From Verrucomicrobiales bacterium (GTDB lineage Bacteria; Verrucomicrobiota; Verrucomicrobiia; Verrucomicrobiales; DEV007), in NCBI GenBank assembly GCA_029213005.1, contig JARGPI010000003.1:310001-374000 (forward strand): a stretch of DNA of 64,000 nt, given 5' to 3'. Positions 16,959-26,143 of this stretch are shown here, one piece after another (position 1 is the stretch's first letter; each line of letters starts with the position of its first letter). The position numbers and the translations under genes were made by a program. The notes under the pieces were generated by a model that saw only the letters and a program-made list of their open reading frames with translations, was not told where the DNA came from and did not search any database.

Positions 16959-18179
16959 TCAGGGAGTATCGATCAAATTGTCTTTGATGAGGCAATTTTC
17001 ACCGTCCCCTAGATCAATCGCCCGGGTGGGTTGATCGCTACGGCGGTTAATGTCGGTAATCACGTTGCCATTCACCAGGATCGACCGGCATCCACCCGAG
17101 CCGGAGACCGCACCCTGATCCATCCCGGAGAAGCTGTTTCCGGAGATGATGATATGTCTGCTTCCCTTCAGAACGACGCCGGTTCCGATGTCGATGTGCA
17201 TCGGTGTTTTTCCTTCGGAAGGACGTTTGTCCAGGCCGCCTCCGATATAGGTGTTGGAGAAGTTGTTTCCGGTCACTGTGTTGCGCCCGCTTTCTCCGCT
17301 CATTTTGACGCCGAAGTGATGCGTCAGGACAAAGGTATTTCCCGATACGGTACACCCGTTGGCATCCCGCAGGTCGATGCCGCCCTTTAAGTGATGGGCG
17401 ATAACGTTGGCTGATAAAGTGATTCCGTAACAGTCGCGGTCGAGAATGATCGCCGTGCCGTTGCATTCCTCAATCATATTACCCGAAACGACAGATCCAT
17501 AAGTATTTTCGATGACCACGCCGTTCCCGAGATGGTCGTCGATATTATTCCCGTTCATACAAAGATTGAAGGAATCGATACACACAACGGCATCTTCATT
17601 TTCTTCAAAGTGATTGGCGTTGACCACGATGTCGTGGTTGCCGTCGATATATAGACCTGCCTTTTTGTTATAAGTCAGGATCGAGTCCGACACCCGCGGA
17701 TCTTCGTAACAATCGATCAACGCAATACCATGCCCGCCATTATGGTCGATCGACATTCCCTGCAGGAATATCTCCTGAATGTTGACTGCCCTGATTCCGT
17801 CTCCGCTCTTCTCATTGCCGCTGATCCGAAAATTTCCCAGCTGAATTCTCCAGAGTTTAGCCTTGTTGTCTTCAGCAAAGTTGCCGGGTTGAATGAGGAA
17901 CGCCGGTTTGCCTGTGCTATTGGAATTTTTGATATGTGTCGAGGCGCCGCTTCCTTCGATCCGCGTTTCCGGGGTTTTGATTTCGAGTGGCTTATCAATT
18001 TCGATCGTTCCGGGTGGAAGCCTGACCATCCCTCCGCTCGCCGGTAGGGCATTGAGAGCCGCCTGTATCGTTTCGTAGTCTCCTGCGTTGATCAAAACAG
18101 CCGGTTTGGGCTCGTCGCTGATTGCGGTGCAGGTCAGGATCAGCGAAGCGATTAGGGAGTGGATAGGCCAGGTATTCAT
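16959..18179 (-). CDS. Exported right-handed parallel beta-helix protein (pectate-lyase-like)
   Basis: A 406-residue protein with signal peptide (SLIASLILTCTAIS). GDYETIQAALNALPASGGMV at about residue 32 is the usual start of pectin-lyase-like beta-helices (DYxTIQxALDA). Many short repeats of the form G-N-x-I/F follow (VVSGNMIEE, TLSANVIAH, TVSGNTFVL, TVTGNNFSN, IISGNSFSG, LVNGNVITD), each a helix turn with Asn ladders (PbH1 repeats). It probably binds or cleaves a polysaccharide outside the cytoplasm; catalytic residues cannot be assigned. The start is 4 bases after the stop of the esterase fusion gene, so they are co-transcribed. Confidence 0.87.
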   Translation of the reverse strand: MNTWPIHSLIASLILTCTAISDEPKPAVLINAGDYETIQAALNALPASGGMVRLPPGTIEIDKPLEIKTPETRIEGSGASTHIKNSNSTGKPAFLIQPGNFAEDNKAKLWRIQLGNFRISGNEKSGDGIRAVNIQEIFLQGMSIDHNGGHGIALIDCYEDPRVSDSILTYNKKAGLYIDGNHDIVVNANHFEENEDAVVCIDSFNLCMNGNNIDDHLGNGVVIENTYGSVVSGNMIEECNGTAIILDRDCYGITLSANVIAHHLKGGIDLRDANGCTVSGNTFVLTHHFGVKMSGESGRNTVTGNNFSNTYIGGGLDKRPSEGKTPMHIDIGTGVVLKGSRHIIISGNSFSGMDQGAVSGSGGCRSILVNGNVITDINRRSDQPTRAIDLGDGENCLIKDNLIDTP

Positions 18180-18183
18180 ACTA

Positions 18184-20265
18184 TTAGTCTTTTAAAAATG
18201 ACGCCAGGTTTGGGGCGGCATTCTTTAGTTCGGCGACAATCAAGCGACTGATCGCCTCTGCGCCTTTTCGATTGAAATGGGTGATGTCTCCCGCTTTCGG
18301 GCTATAAGTTCCGCTGGCTTCCGGGCCGATTTTGTTGTGGTGATCCACGCTCAATTGGTAGAGGTCAATAAAAGCGATGCCTTCCTCTTTGGCAAGTTTC
18401 TCAGCGGCCTCCGCCCAGGGTTTCAGGGGGCGGGTTGCCCCTTCTGCAGCCGCGTCAAAGTGAAGCCGGATTTGCTCCTCAGCCGTAAAATCGCGCCTGG
18501 TTACGGAACTGAGCAGGACCGGTGTCGCTCCGATTTTCCGGGCCTCTTCAATGTATATCTTTAAATACTCGGGATAGGTCGTCGCCGGATCGGTTTCCCG
18601 TTGTGGGCCCTTGCCCGGTTGGCCGTTGTGTCCGAATTGGATTAATAGATAATCCGGCATCGATTCCCTGACTGCGGGTAGTCGACCTTCGTGATACCAG
18701 CTTTTGGCGCTCCGGCCCCCGACCGCGAAGTTTTTCACGGTCACGGCTTCGCTGAACTGATCGGCAAATGCCTTGCCCCAACCGGCCGAATCGGTCACGG
18801 TGGAGTCGCCAATCAGTGCGACGGTTTTTTTCTGGAAGTCGATGCGACGGTACGGTGATGAGAATGTCAGGGTGAGATCGTTTTCTCTATCGGTATGGAC
18901 GGAAAGGAAGTCGATCCGGTTCGGGATTTCTTCAACCTTAATGGTCGCGGTGAGCGTTCCGGGCCCGGATTCCTGCATTGCAACGTTTTCCCATCGATCG
19001 TATTCGAAAGGCAGGGTGTAAGGCTCGCTGCGGTTGAGGTTCCACCAAAGAGTGTTGGTTTTTGGAATGTCATTGGTCGGAAAGGCGGTGGTGACCGTTA
19101 GGGTTTTCGTTTCCCGGTCGAAAGAACTGGAGATATATCTTACCGATTTCATTTCTCTATCGCCAAAAAAGTGGGATCGGGCAAAACTGGTGAAATTGTC
19201 TTTCACTTCCGGTAAAACCGGAGTTCGTTTGGTAAACCCTGCGGTAGAGGGGCCTCCGTGTTGTCCTCCCGGAATGATTGCGATGGGAAATTCCGGGAAT
19301 CGTTTACCCAGTTCCAGCAGAGCGGGACTGACGCTGTCATTCGTACCCACGTTGTAAAAGATATCGAGTTCCCGTTTCTGTAGTTCGGGGAGGTAGAGAG
19401 CCGTCCGACTCGCATCCCAAACCCGGTCGGAAATGGCGGCTATATCGGCGTCGCTCCATTTGGCGTCTTTGGCATCGGTTAAGCTGATTCGGTTTGCGGC
19501 TCTTCGCTCCGCTCTTTCCTGTAGCGCCCGGGTGATTCCCTCATCCTTTAACTCGCGGTAGAAGGCGTCATCGATTGGTTTCAGTTCGGCGGGTTCAGTG
19601 CCCATCACGTGCGTCGGCGAGCCCGGGTTCCCGAGTGGTGGAGCGACAATCGGCATTATTGCGGTAAAGCGATGGTCGTGGATTCCCGCCGCTGCAGACG
19701 CGATTCCCCGTTTCGAACCGCCCGTCGTCAGTACCTTCTCCGGTTGGAAGACATCGGGCTCGGTTTGTGCCGCCGTCAGAGCTCTCATTTGGCTCATCCC
19801 CCAAATCCATGCCGGGCTGTACCTCGGGCTTTTTGTTTTGAGCAATTGCTGCCGCATTCCAAGGTGCAGCTTTCCGACCGGTTCCATGGCATCGATGGTG
19901 CCCATGCCAATTAAGATGACACCGACGCCGTGCCTGGTAAGCAGTGCCAATTGATTATCCACAGGGGAGGCAACACGCTTCGTCAGTGACTGGTTGGCAA
20001 TGATCAGGTTTTTGCAGGGGCCGCTTTGCACGGGGGCATTCAGGGTTACGGGCAGCCTGACCTTCTGTCCTTCCCACCATTCACATACGGTAATTTCGAT
20101 CAGCTTCTGCTTCAGTCCGGGATGCTTTTTCGATGGCTCCCAATCCTGAAGAACCGTGATTTCCAGAGTATCGCGGTCCTCGATTTCCCCGATGTCTAAA
20201 AGAGTGGTTTCAGCATGGCTGATTGAAGCAAAAGTGCCGAGAAGAAATAGCAAAGCGATTCTCAT
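18184..20265 (-). CDS. Exported fusion of PhoPQ-activated-family alpha/beta hydrolase and rhamnogalacturonan-acetylesterase-like SGNH domain
   Basis: About 693 residues with signal peptide (MRIALLFLLGTFASISHA). Residues 20-460 resemble the PhoPQ-activated (PqaA) alpha/beta hydrolases: WIWGMSQMRALTAAQ, then a nucleophile-elbow-like GGSKRGIAS. The C-terminal 220 residues are an SGNH domain of CE12 type: ALIGDSTVTD, NFAVGGRSAKSW, LIQFGHNGQPGKGP and DITHFNRKGAEAI with the Asp/His pair. ATG at 20265 is chosen because CAGGAT precedes it; an upstream GTG at 20283 is possible. Two esterase units in one chain, next to a beta-helix protein, suggest stripping of acyl groups from a pectin-like polymer. 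Confidence 0.82.
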   Translation of the reverse strand: MRIALLFLLGTFASISHAETTLLDIGEIEDRDTLEITVLQDWEPSKKHPGLKQKLIEITVCEWWEGQKVRLPVTLNAPVQSGPCKNLIIANQSLTKRVASPVDNQLALLTRHGVGVILIGMGTIDAMEPVGKLHLGMRQQLLKTKSPRYSPAWIWGMSQMRALTAAQTEPDVFQPEKVLTTGGSKRGIASAAAGIHDHRFTAIMPIVAPPLGNPGSPTHVMGTEPAELKPIDDAFYRELKDEGITRALQERAERRAANRISLTDAKDAKWSDADIAAISDRVWDASRTALYLPELQKRELDIFYNVGTNDSVSPALLELGKRFPEFPIAIIPGGQHGGPSTAGFTKRTPVLPEVKDNFTSFARSHFFGDREMKSVRYISSSFDRETKTLTVTTAFPTNDIPKTNTLWWNLNRSEPYTLPFEYDRWENVAMQESGPGTLTATIKVEEIPNRIDFLSVHTDRENDLTLTFSSPYRRIDFQKKTVALIGDSTVTDSAGWGKAFADQFSEAVTVKNFAVGGRSAKSWYHEGRLPAVRESMPDYLLIQFGHNGQPGKGPQRETDPATTYPEYLKIYIEEARKIGATPVLLSSVTRRDFTAEEQIRLHFDAAAEGATRPLKPWAEAAEKLAKEEGIAFIDLYQLSVDHHNKIGPEASGTYSPKAGDITHFNRKGAEAISRLIVAELKNAAPNLASFLKD

Positions 20266-20317
20266 AAAGAGCCATCCTGACACGGTTTAGCAGGACGGGC
20301 TCTAGCGGATATGCGCG

Positions 20318-21238
20318 TTATTTCAGCAGCTTATCCAGCGTCTTTTTATCGGACCGGATCGCCTCGATTGATTCTTTCATAAGAGCGGGATCCCGATGGT
20401 TTTTGTATTCCATATGTAGAGAAATCGGGCCGGTATACGAAGACTTGCGGAGACGTTTGATAAAAGCGAGATAGTCGACCATGCCGGTCCCCAGCGGCAC
20501 GTTCTGCGGTTTGCGACTCCCTGGAACCCAGTGAAAGTCTTTGCAATAGACCATCCCGAAATGAGGACGCATTAGATCAAATTCGGTTGGCCATGACTGA
20601 GCGCCTTCGACGGTTGCGTGGCGAATGTCGTAGGCGATTCCTGCGGAACCGGGGGGTAGTGAATTCAAAATATGATACAGATCCCAGATTCCCGCTCCGA
20701 GTCGACCCGCCCCGGCATGGTTTTGGTAGAGCGGCTGGATACCCAGTGGTTCGCAGAATGAAACGAGGTCGCTGAAGGTTTTCTTTATCGACTCCAGTTG
20801 AGCGGGGATTGGCGTGGTCGGATCATATTTGATACCACCCATTCGAAATCGTTTGATGCCCAACTGAGCTGCCGTCGTGATGACACTTTGATGGATTTCC
20901 GATTCGATTTCATTCACATCCGTGGTCATAATCGTCATGGAGAGACCGTGCGATTTGAGCGCCTCGATCTGCTTAGGGAGGTCCCCGGTGACACGCTCTG
21001 GCGTGACATGCCCGCCTTTCCGAACCGTTCCCTCAATTCCATCGAAACCCAGTTCCGCGACGACTTCTGCCTGGTCGCGGTAATTCAGGTGTTGGATCGG
21101 TTTGTTGAAGACACAGATCTCATTTTTTAGCGGATCCGAAGTTTCGCTGTGAGCTAGCAAACAGGGAAGGAGCGGGGCGCCGGCGACAAGTGATGAGGTA
21201 TGAAAAAAGGATCTGCGGGAAACCGGTTCGTGGTTCAT
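20318..21238 (-). CDS. Tat-exported sugar phosphate isomerase/epimerase-like TIM-barrel protein
   Basis: About 306 residues from ATG at 21238. The N-terminus MNHEPVSRRSFFHTSSLVAG carries a twin-arginine motif (SRRSFF) and a hydrophobic stretch. The body is an AP-endonuclease-2/xylose-isomerase-like TIM barrel: AELGFDGIEGTVRKGGHV, LGIKRFRMGG, LYQNHAGAG, AYDIRHATVEG and YCKDFHW give the usual acidic and His metal ligands. It likely isomerises a free sugar in the periplasm. It diverges from the ECF sigma gene and lies 50 bases upstream of the esterase fusion gene on the same strand. Confidence 0.85.
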   Translation of the reverse strand: MNHEPVSRRSFFHTSSLVAGAPLLPCLLAHSETSDPLKNEICVFNKPIQHLNYRDQAEVVAELGFDGIEGTVRKGGHVTPERVTGDLPKQIEALKSHGLSMTIMTTDVNEIESEIHQSVITTAAQLGIKRFRMGGIKYDPTTPIPAQLESIKKTFSDLVSFCEPLGIQPLYQNHAGAGRLGAGIWDLYHILNSLPPGSAGIAYDIRHATVEGAQSWPTEFDLMRPHFGMVYCKDFHWVPGSRKPQNVPLGTGMVDYLAFIKRLRKSSYTGPISLHMEYKNHRDPALMKESIEAIRSDKKTLDKLLK

Positions 21239-21274
21239 TTTCAAAGAATGAGGTGTGCGGGAAGGGCTGGAAAG

Positions 21275-21295
21275 CATAAAATCAAGAGTTTTATG
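21275..21295. promoter_or_regulatory. Inverted repeat CATAAAA-N7-TTTTATG between divergent genes
   Basis: Perfect 7-base arms at 21275-21281 and 21289-21295 lie in the divergent gap between the isomerase-like gene and the sigma factor gene. It could be an operator or part of a promoter; there is no direct evidence of either. Confidence 0.3.
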
Positions 21296-21387
21296 GGCCT
21301 TCTTTTTCGTGATGAATCGATCGACTCCAGCTTCGGAATTTGAAAAAATACCGGCAACTCGAAGTCATTTTCGGAATGTCTTAATGA

Positions 21388-21930
21388 ATGAAGCCATCGT
21401 TGAACGATTCTCATCACGAAAAATTCCTCAGACTGTTCTCAAAAACAGAGCCGTCTCTGCGTATTTTTGTTCGTTCTCTGGTTCCGAGCACAGCGGACGC
21501 GGATGATGTGCTACAGGAAGTTGCGATCACACTCTGGAATCGATTTGCAGAGTTTGTTGACCAACCTGACGAAAACTTTCAACGGTGGTCCTTTGGTGTC
21601 GCGAAATACAAAGCCCTTTCCTGGAAGCGCGACCTCGGAAGGGATCGTCATGTCTTCACCGACCAGATGACGGAATCGCTGGCAGCGGATGCGGAACGCC
21701 GCAACGACCGTCTCCATGATCAGCAACGCGTTCTCCGTTTGTGCCTTGAAAAGTTACAACCCAAACAGCGTTCGCTGGTCGAGTCGGCTTATGCCCCGGG
21801 TGTGGTCATGACAGAGCTGGCGGCGTCACTCGAGTTGTCCTCGATGGCTCTGTATAAAAAACTCCACCGGATTCGTTTGATACTTACCGAATGCACCCGC
21901 CGGGAAATGAAGAAAGGGGAGTCGAAATGA
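21388..21930 (+). CDS. ECF-type RNA polymerase sigma factor, Rhodopirellula/Verrucomicrobium family
   Basis: A 180-residue sigma-70 factor with regions 2 and 4. Region 2 contains DADDVLQEVAITLWNRFAEF and FGVAKYKALSWKRD. Region 4 contains LEKLQPKQRSLVESAYAPG and a helix-turn-helix, VMTELAASLELSSMALYKKL. The shortened form and sequence pattern match the sigma factors specific to Rhodopirellula and Verrucomicrobium. Its stop overlaps the start of the FecR-LamG gene by ATGA, so it is translated together with its presumed membrane regulator. The following PSCyt1 and DUF1501 genes are probable targets or partners. Confidence 0.93.
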   Translation: MKPSLNDSHHEKFLRLFSKTEPSLRIFVRSLVPSTADADDVLQEVAITLWNRFAEFVDQPDENFQRWSFGVAKYKALSWKRDLGRDRHVFTDQMTESLAADAERRNDRLHDQQRVLRLCLEKLQPKQRSLVESAYAPGVVMTELAASLELSSMALYKKLHRIRLILTECTRREMKKGESK

Positions 21931-23396
21931 ATCTTTCTGACCGACGGTTTGATCTGATCGATCGCTACTCGAGGGGTGTTGCCTCGAAAGAGGAAGTGGA
22001 GAATCTCGAATCCGAACTGGAGGCTGATAGGGAATTCCGGGAATGGTATATCGACTATCTGAATATCGATCTCGCGTTGAATTTGGTGATTTCACAGGAT
22101 CTGAACGACACCGGACCATTCGTGACTCAGTCAAAAAGGGTGGGGAAGGTTGCGATGCTCGCCATTACTTCGGTAATCGGTTGTTTGGTGGCATCATTGG
22201 TTTTCTTAGCGCATTTCAAGGAACCATTTGCGGTCGTTGTTAAGAGTATCGGGCCCGGGGAATTTGCTGCGGGTGAGGAAATCTATAGCGATCTCTTTGA
22301 ATTAGAACAGGGGGTGCTGGAGATTAAAACCGCGTTTGGTGCCAATGTCGTGATCGAAGCCCCGGCGGTTTTTCAGTTCGTTTCCCCGCAACTGTTACGC
22401 CTGACTAAAGGACGGATCGCCGCGAGGGTTCCGGAAAGTGCTCATGGGTTCACCGTGGAGACACCTACCGGAAAAGCCATCGATCTGGGGACAGAATTCG
22501 GCGTCGATGTCCCGGAGCAGGGCGAAGCCGAGATACATGTTTTCGAAGGCGAAGTTATTGCGGAATCCAGTGGTGGAAAAAAACAGAATCTGGTCGGAGG
22601 CGAAGCCTTTTCGCTACAAACCGGCGCGGGTCTGAATCGCCAACTGAGGTCCGGAGCCTTTATTCTCCCCCGGGAAATGCCTTTATTTAAAAGCGGTGAC
22701 TCAAACGCGCAATCAAAGGCGTCGCAGTCGATCCTAAAGCGACTGGAATCGGACCCTGACTTGATTCTGTTGCTGGATTTTGAATCGGACGACGATCTTC
22801 CACAAGGCAAATACAGTATGGTCCAGGGCCGGTGGCCGGGGACGCGAGCGCCTGAGTTCGTTCGCGAGGGAGATCATATGGATTTGGAGATCAGTGAAGA
22901 GACAGCCTGGCCCGAGATTTCTCTGGCCGCCTGGGTGCGACTCGACCGCCTCGGGGAGCCTTACCAATCTCTACTTCATACCGACGACTGGAGTAATAGC
23001 AAGCCGGGGCAGGTGCATTGGATGATTACTCAGGCAAATACGATGAGATTGGCGCTGTTTGGCAATCAAACCATTCCCGGAGCCGAACTCGGCGGATATC
23101 CGAATTCCAGAATGTCGGTCCTGCCGGAACAGGGGCGCTGGGTGCATCTTGTAACCGTGTATAGCAGTGTGGACCGTCTCGTTCGCTTTTATGTGAACGG
23201 GCAGTTCGACAACGAAGTTCAGCAGGTAACCGCTTACCCCGCTGTTTTTGGCCCGAGCCGGATCGGAAACTGGAATGTTCGTGACCGCACCCTGAGTGGC
23301 AGGGTTGACGAAATGCTGATTCTGGGTCGGAAAATGGATGATAACGAAATTAGTGAACTTTTTGAAACCGGTAACCCCTATCAAACGATACGATGA
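21927..23396 (+). CDS. FecR-domain transmembrane regulator with C-terminal LamG domain
   Basis: About 489 residues from ATG at 21927, which overlaps the sigma factor stop. The N-terminal 70 residues are a cytoplasmic anti-sigma-like helical region (LIDRYSRGVASKEEVENLES). A membrane helix follows (VAMLAITSVIGCLVASLVFL). The FecR domain is at about 100-215 (TPTGKAIDLGTEFGVDV, IHVFEGEVIAES). A LamG/concanavalin-like domain covers about 300-480 (LAAWVRLDRLGEPYQSLLHT, WVHLVTVYSSVDRLVRFYVN). The layout suggests sensing of an extracytoplasmic ligand, perhaps a glycan, and passing the signal to the sigma factor. Its stop overlaps the next gene by ATGA. Confidence 0.9.
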   Translation: MNLSDRRFDLIDRYSRGVASKEEVENLESELEADREFREWYIDYLNIDLALNLVISQDLNDTGPFVTQSKRVGKVAMLAITSVIGCLVASLVFLAHFKEPFAVVVKSIGPGEFAAGEEIYSDLFELEQGVLEIKTAFGANVVIEAPAVFQFVSPQLLRLTKGRIAARVPESAHGFTVETPTGKAIDLGTEFGVDVPEQGEAEIHVFEGEVIAESSGGKKQNLVGGEAFSLQTGAGLNRQLRSGAFILPREMPLFKSGDSNAQSKASQSILKRLESDPDLILLLDFESDDDLPQGKYSMVQGRWPGTRAPEFVREGDHMDLEISEETAWPEISLAAWVRLDRLGEPYQSLLHTDDWSNSKPGQVHWMITQANTMRLALFGNQTIPGAELGGYPNSRMSVLPEQGRWVHLVTVYSSVDRLVRFYVNGQFDNEVQQVTAYPAVFGPSRIGNWNVRDRTLSGRVDEMLILGRKMDDNEISELFETGNPYQTIR

Positions 23397-26143
23397 AACA
23401 ATTCTGGTATTTTGCGGCTCTATTCTTCGGCGTTTTGTCTATAGGGTATTCCGTGGATTTTGTTAAAGATATTCAACCGATCTTTGAGTCCCATTGTTAT
23501 GATTGCCACGGAGCGGAAAAGCAGAAGTCGGGGCTTCGGCTCGACGTTCGGTCTCGCGCTTTGAAGGGCGGAGAGTATGAGGGGCCCAATATTGTTCCGG
23601 GCGATGCCGAAGCCAGTAACCTGATACATTTTGTGCGGGGAGACGACGGTGAAAAAACGATGCCACCAAAGGGGGAGGGGCTTTCCGTGCTTGAGATTAA
23701 AACATTGGAGCAGTGGATAAATGATGGTGCGATCTGGCCCGAAGGCGTTGATAAGGTAACCCTCAAAGATCCCAGAGAGCATTGGTCGTTTCAGCCCCTC
23801 AACCCTCAGGCCGTGCCAACGACGAAAGACCGGGGTTTCCCGCGAAACGCAATTGATCACTACATTCTGACGGGCCTGAAAGCGGCTAACTTGAGCCCGA
23901 ATCCACCGGCCGATAAACGCACCTGGCTGCGGAGAGTTTATCTCGATCTGACGGGCTTGCTGCCGATGCCCGATGCGGTCGCTGCCTTTCTGGACGATGA
24001 GTCGGAAGAGGCTTATGAGAAAGTGGTCGACTCTCTACTTGCCTCCCCGAGGTATGGAGAGCGCTGGGCTCAGCATTGGCTTGATGTGGTTAGGTATGCC
24101 GACACCCACGGGTTCGAAGTCAATACGCCGAGGCCCAATGCGTGGCCCTACCGGGACTACGTGATTGAGGCCTTTAATAGCGATACTCCCTACGATCGCT
24201 TTATTCGGGAACAATTGACCGGGGATTTGGAAGGTAAAGATTCCGCTACCGGTTTTCTCGTCACCGCAGCAGCCCTGCTTCCCGGACAAATCGGGAAAGA
24301 CGAAGAATCAAAGCGACTCGCAAGGCAGGATGAACTGGGAGAGATTGTGAACAATGTAGGTGAGGCCTTTCTCGGGTTAAGTATAGGATGCGCGAGGTGT
24401 CACGACCACAAGTTTGATCCGGTATCCGCGAAGGATTACTACGCTATGCAGGCATTTTTCTCCGGGGTTCTCTACGGAGACCGGGAGCTGCCGAATTCGA
24501 AGTATGAAGAGCCTGCGATAAAGCTGGCACGGATGGAGGCAGAGCTGGCGAAACAACTGCCCTCTGCTATGTCTGGCGTGGAGCGGGGGCAGGTCAATGT
24601 GGTACTAAACGTGGAACGCTTTGAGCCGGTAGTAGCGAAAAAGGTCAGGTTCACGGTACTGGAAACGATGGCGGAGAATCGGCGCGAAGCTTGTATCGAC
24701 GAATTCGAGATATTTGATACTTCGGGAAGGAATGTAGCGCTGGCATCGAGCGAGGTGAAGGTTTCTGCGTCGGGCAGCCGTATCCAACCGGGACGTCACG
24801 AGCTGCCCTTTATTAATGACGGCGTCTATGGAAACTCCCGGAGTTGGATGTCAGATAAAGTCGGGACGGGGTGGGTGGAGTTTGAATTTGCGGAGTCTCA
24901 AAAGATCGACCGAATTTTCTGGGGAAGAGACAGGGAGGGTAAATTTGGAGATCGCCTGGCGGTTAATTATAAAATTGAAGTCAGTAATGATTCGGGCGGA
25001 TGGAAACGGGTGGCCGATTCCACGGACCGACATCTGTTCCAGCAAAAACATATCAAACGGCATGCTTTCCACAAAGAAGCCTTTCCAGCCGCGGTTCGAT
25101 CGAGCGCGACGAAGTTGAGTGCGGAGCGTGATGCATTTGTGAAGCAACATCCCGGTGGTAAGCAGATGGTCTTCGCCGGACAATTCACTTCTCCGGAACC
25201 GATGTATCTACTGAGGCGTGGGGATCCCGAACAACCCGGGGAAGAGGTGGCTCCAGCGGTCCCGGAATTTTTTGGATCGGTCAGTCTTCCCCGGGAGGCT
25301 GGCGATCGGGACCGTCGCCGCACCCTCGCGCAATGGGTCTCAAGTCCGGAAAACCCGTTGACGGCCAGGGTGATGGCCAACCGAATTTGGCAATGGCACT
25401 TCGGAATCGGATTGGTTGAAACCGCAAACGATTTCGGGCTCAGTGGGGTGGAGCCGAGTCACCCGGAATTGCTGGACTGGTTGGCGGCGGAGCTGATTCA
25501 TTCGGGTTGGTCTCTCAAGCATCTTCACCGGTTGATCGTGCTGTCAGCCACCTATCGTCAATCGAGCCAGTATCGGTCTGACGGTATGGCTGTGGACAGT
25601 GGTTCGCGTCTGCTTTGGCGGTATCCGTCGCGACGGATCGAAGCGGAGCCAATCCGTGATTCGATGTTACTGGTGAGCGGTAGTCTAAATCTGGAGACCG
25701 GAGGTCCGGGCTTTGATCTATTTCAAAAACGGGGTGGTCTGAGTGGATTTCCTCCGGTTGAGGTTTTCAAAAAATCGGGATTCCGCCGTATGATTTATGC
25801 CCACAAAATAAGGATGGAGCGAGATGCGGTATTTGGTGCTTTCGATTGTCCGGACGCAGGGCAAAGCGCTCCGCTCCGGCGGCAATCCACAACCCCGATT
25901 CAGGCGCTAAATCTTTTTAACAGCCAGTTCACCATTGACCAATCCGAGTTGTTTGCAAAACACATCATTTCTATAGCAGGAGACGAAGTAGCCGAACAAG
26001 TTAACTATGCGTGGCAACTCAGCTTTTCCCGGAGTCCGGATCCGGATGAGCGGGATGATGCCATATCTCTAGTTCTCAGCCATGGATTGGCGACCTTGTG
26101 TCGCGCGATCTATAACTCCAACGAATTTGTATTTTTACCATGA
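23393..26143 (+). CDS. PSCyt1/DUF1549/DUF1553 protein with cytochrome-c motif and discoidin-like insert (copy 1)
   Basis: A 916-residue exported protein with signal peptide ([14 protein letters not shown]). CYDCH (C35, C38, H39) is a haem-c-type CxxCH, followed by KSGLRLD and MPPKGEGLS as in planctomycete cytochrome PSCyt1. DUF1549 follows with [19 protein letters not shown] and [20 protein letters not shown]. Then come [17 protein letters not shown] with a second haem-like CxxCH, a galactose-binding/discoidin-like region (about 405-545), and DUF1553 ([38 protein letters not shown]). Function is unproven; a role in extracytoplasmic electron transfer or sugar handling is assumed. Both ends overlap neighbours by ATGA. 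Confidence 0.92.
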   Translation: MKQFWYFAALFFGVLSIGYSVDFVKDIQPIFESHCYDCHGAEKQKSGLRLDVRSRALKGGEYEGPNIVPGDAEASNLIHFVRGDDGEKTMPPKGEGLSVLEIKTLEQWINDGAIWPEGVDKVTLKDPREHWSFQPLNPQAVPTTKDRGFPRNAIDHYILTGLKAANLSPNPPADKRTWLRRVYLDLTGLLPMPDAVAAFLDDESEEAYEKVVDSLLASPRYGERWAQHWLDVVRYADTHGFEVNTPRPNAWPYRDYVIEAFNSDTPYDRFIREQLTGDLEGKDSATGFLVTAAALLPGQIGKDEESKRLARQDELGEIVNNVGEAFLGLSIGCARCHDHKFDPVSAKDYYAMQAFFSGVLYGDRELPNSKYEEPAIKLARMEAELAKQLPSAMSGVERGQVNVVLNVERFEPVVAKKVRFTVLETMAENRREACIDEFEIFDTSGRNVALASSEVKVSASGSRIQPGRHELPFINDGVYGNSRSWMSDKVGTGWVEFEFAESQKIDRIFWGRDREGKFGDRLAVNYKIEVSNDSGGWKRVADSTDRHLFQQKHIKRHAFHKEAFPAAVRSSATKLSAERDAFVKQHPGGKQMVFAGQFTSPEPMYLLRRGDPEQPGEEVAPAVPEFFGSVSLPREAGDRDRRRTLAQWVSSPENPLTARVMANRIWQWHFGIGLVETANDFGLSGVEPSHPELLDWLAAELIHSGWSLKHLHRLIVLSATYRQSSQYRSDGMAVDSGSRLLWRYPSRRIEAEPIRDSMLLVSGSLNLETGGPGFDLFQKRGGLSGFPPVEVFKKSGFRRMIYAHKIRMERDAVFGAFDCPDAGQSAPLRRQSTTPIQALNLFNSQFTIDQSELFAKHIISIAGDEVAEQVNYAWQLSFSRSPDPDERDDAISLVLSHGLATLCRAIYNSNEFVFLP

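Noticed and set aside
21927..23396. FecR protein as part of a TonB-dependent iron-signalling trio
   Set aside because: No TonB-dependent receptor is present and the outer part carries a LamG domain; the neighbours are PSCyt1/DUF1501 genes.
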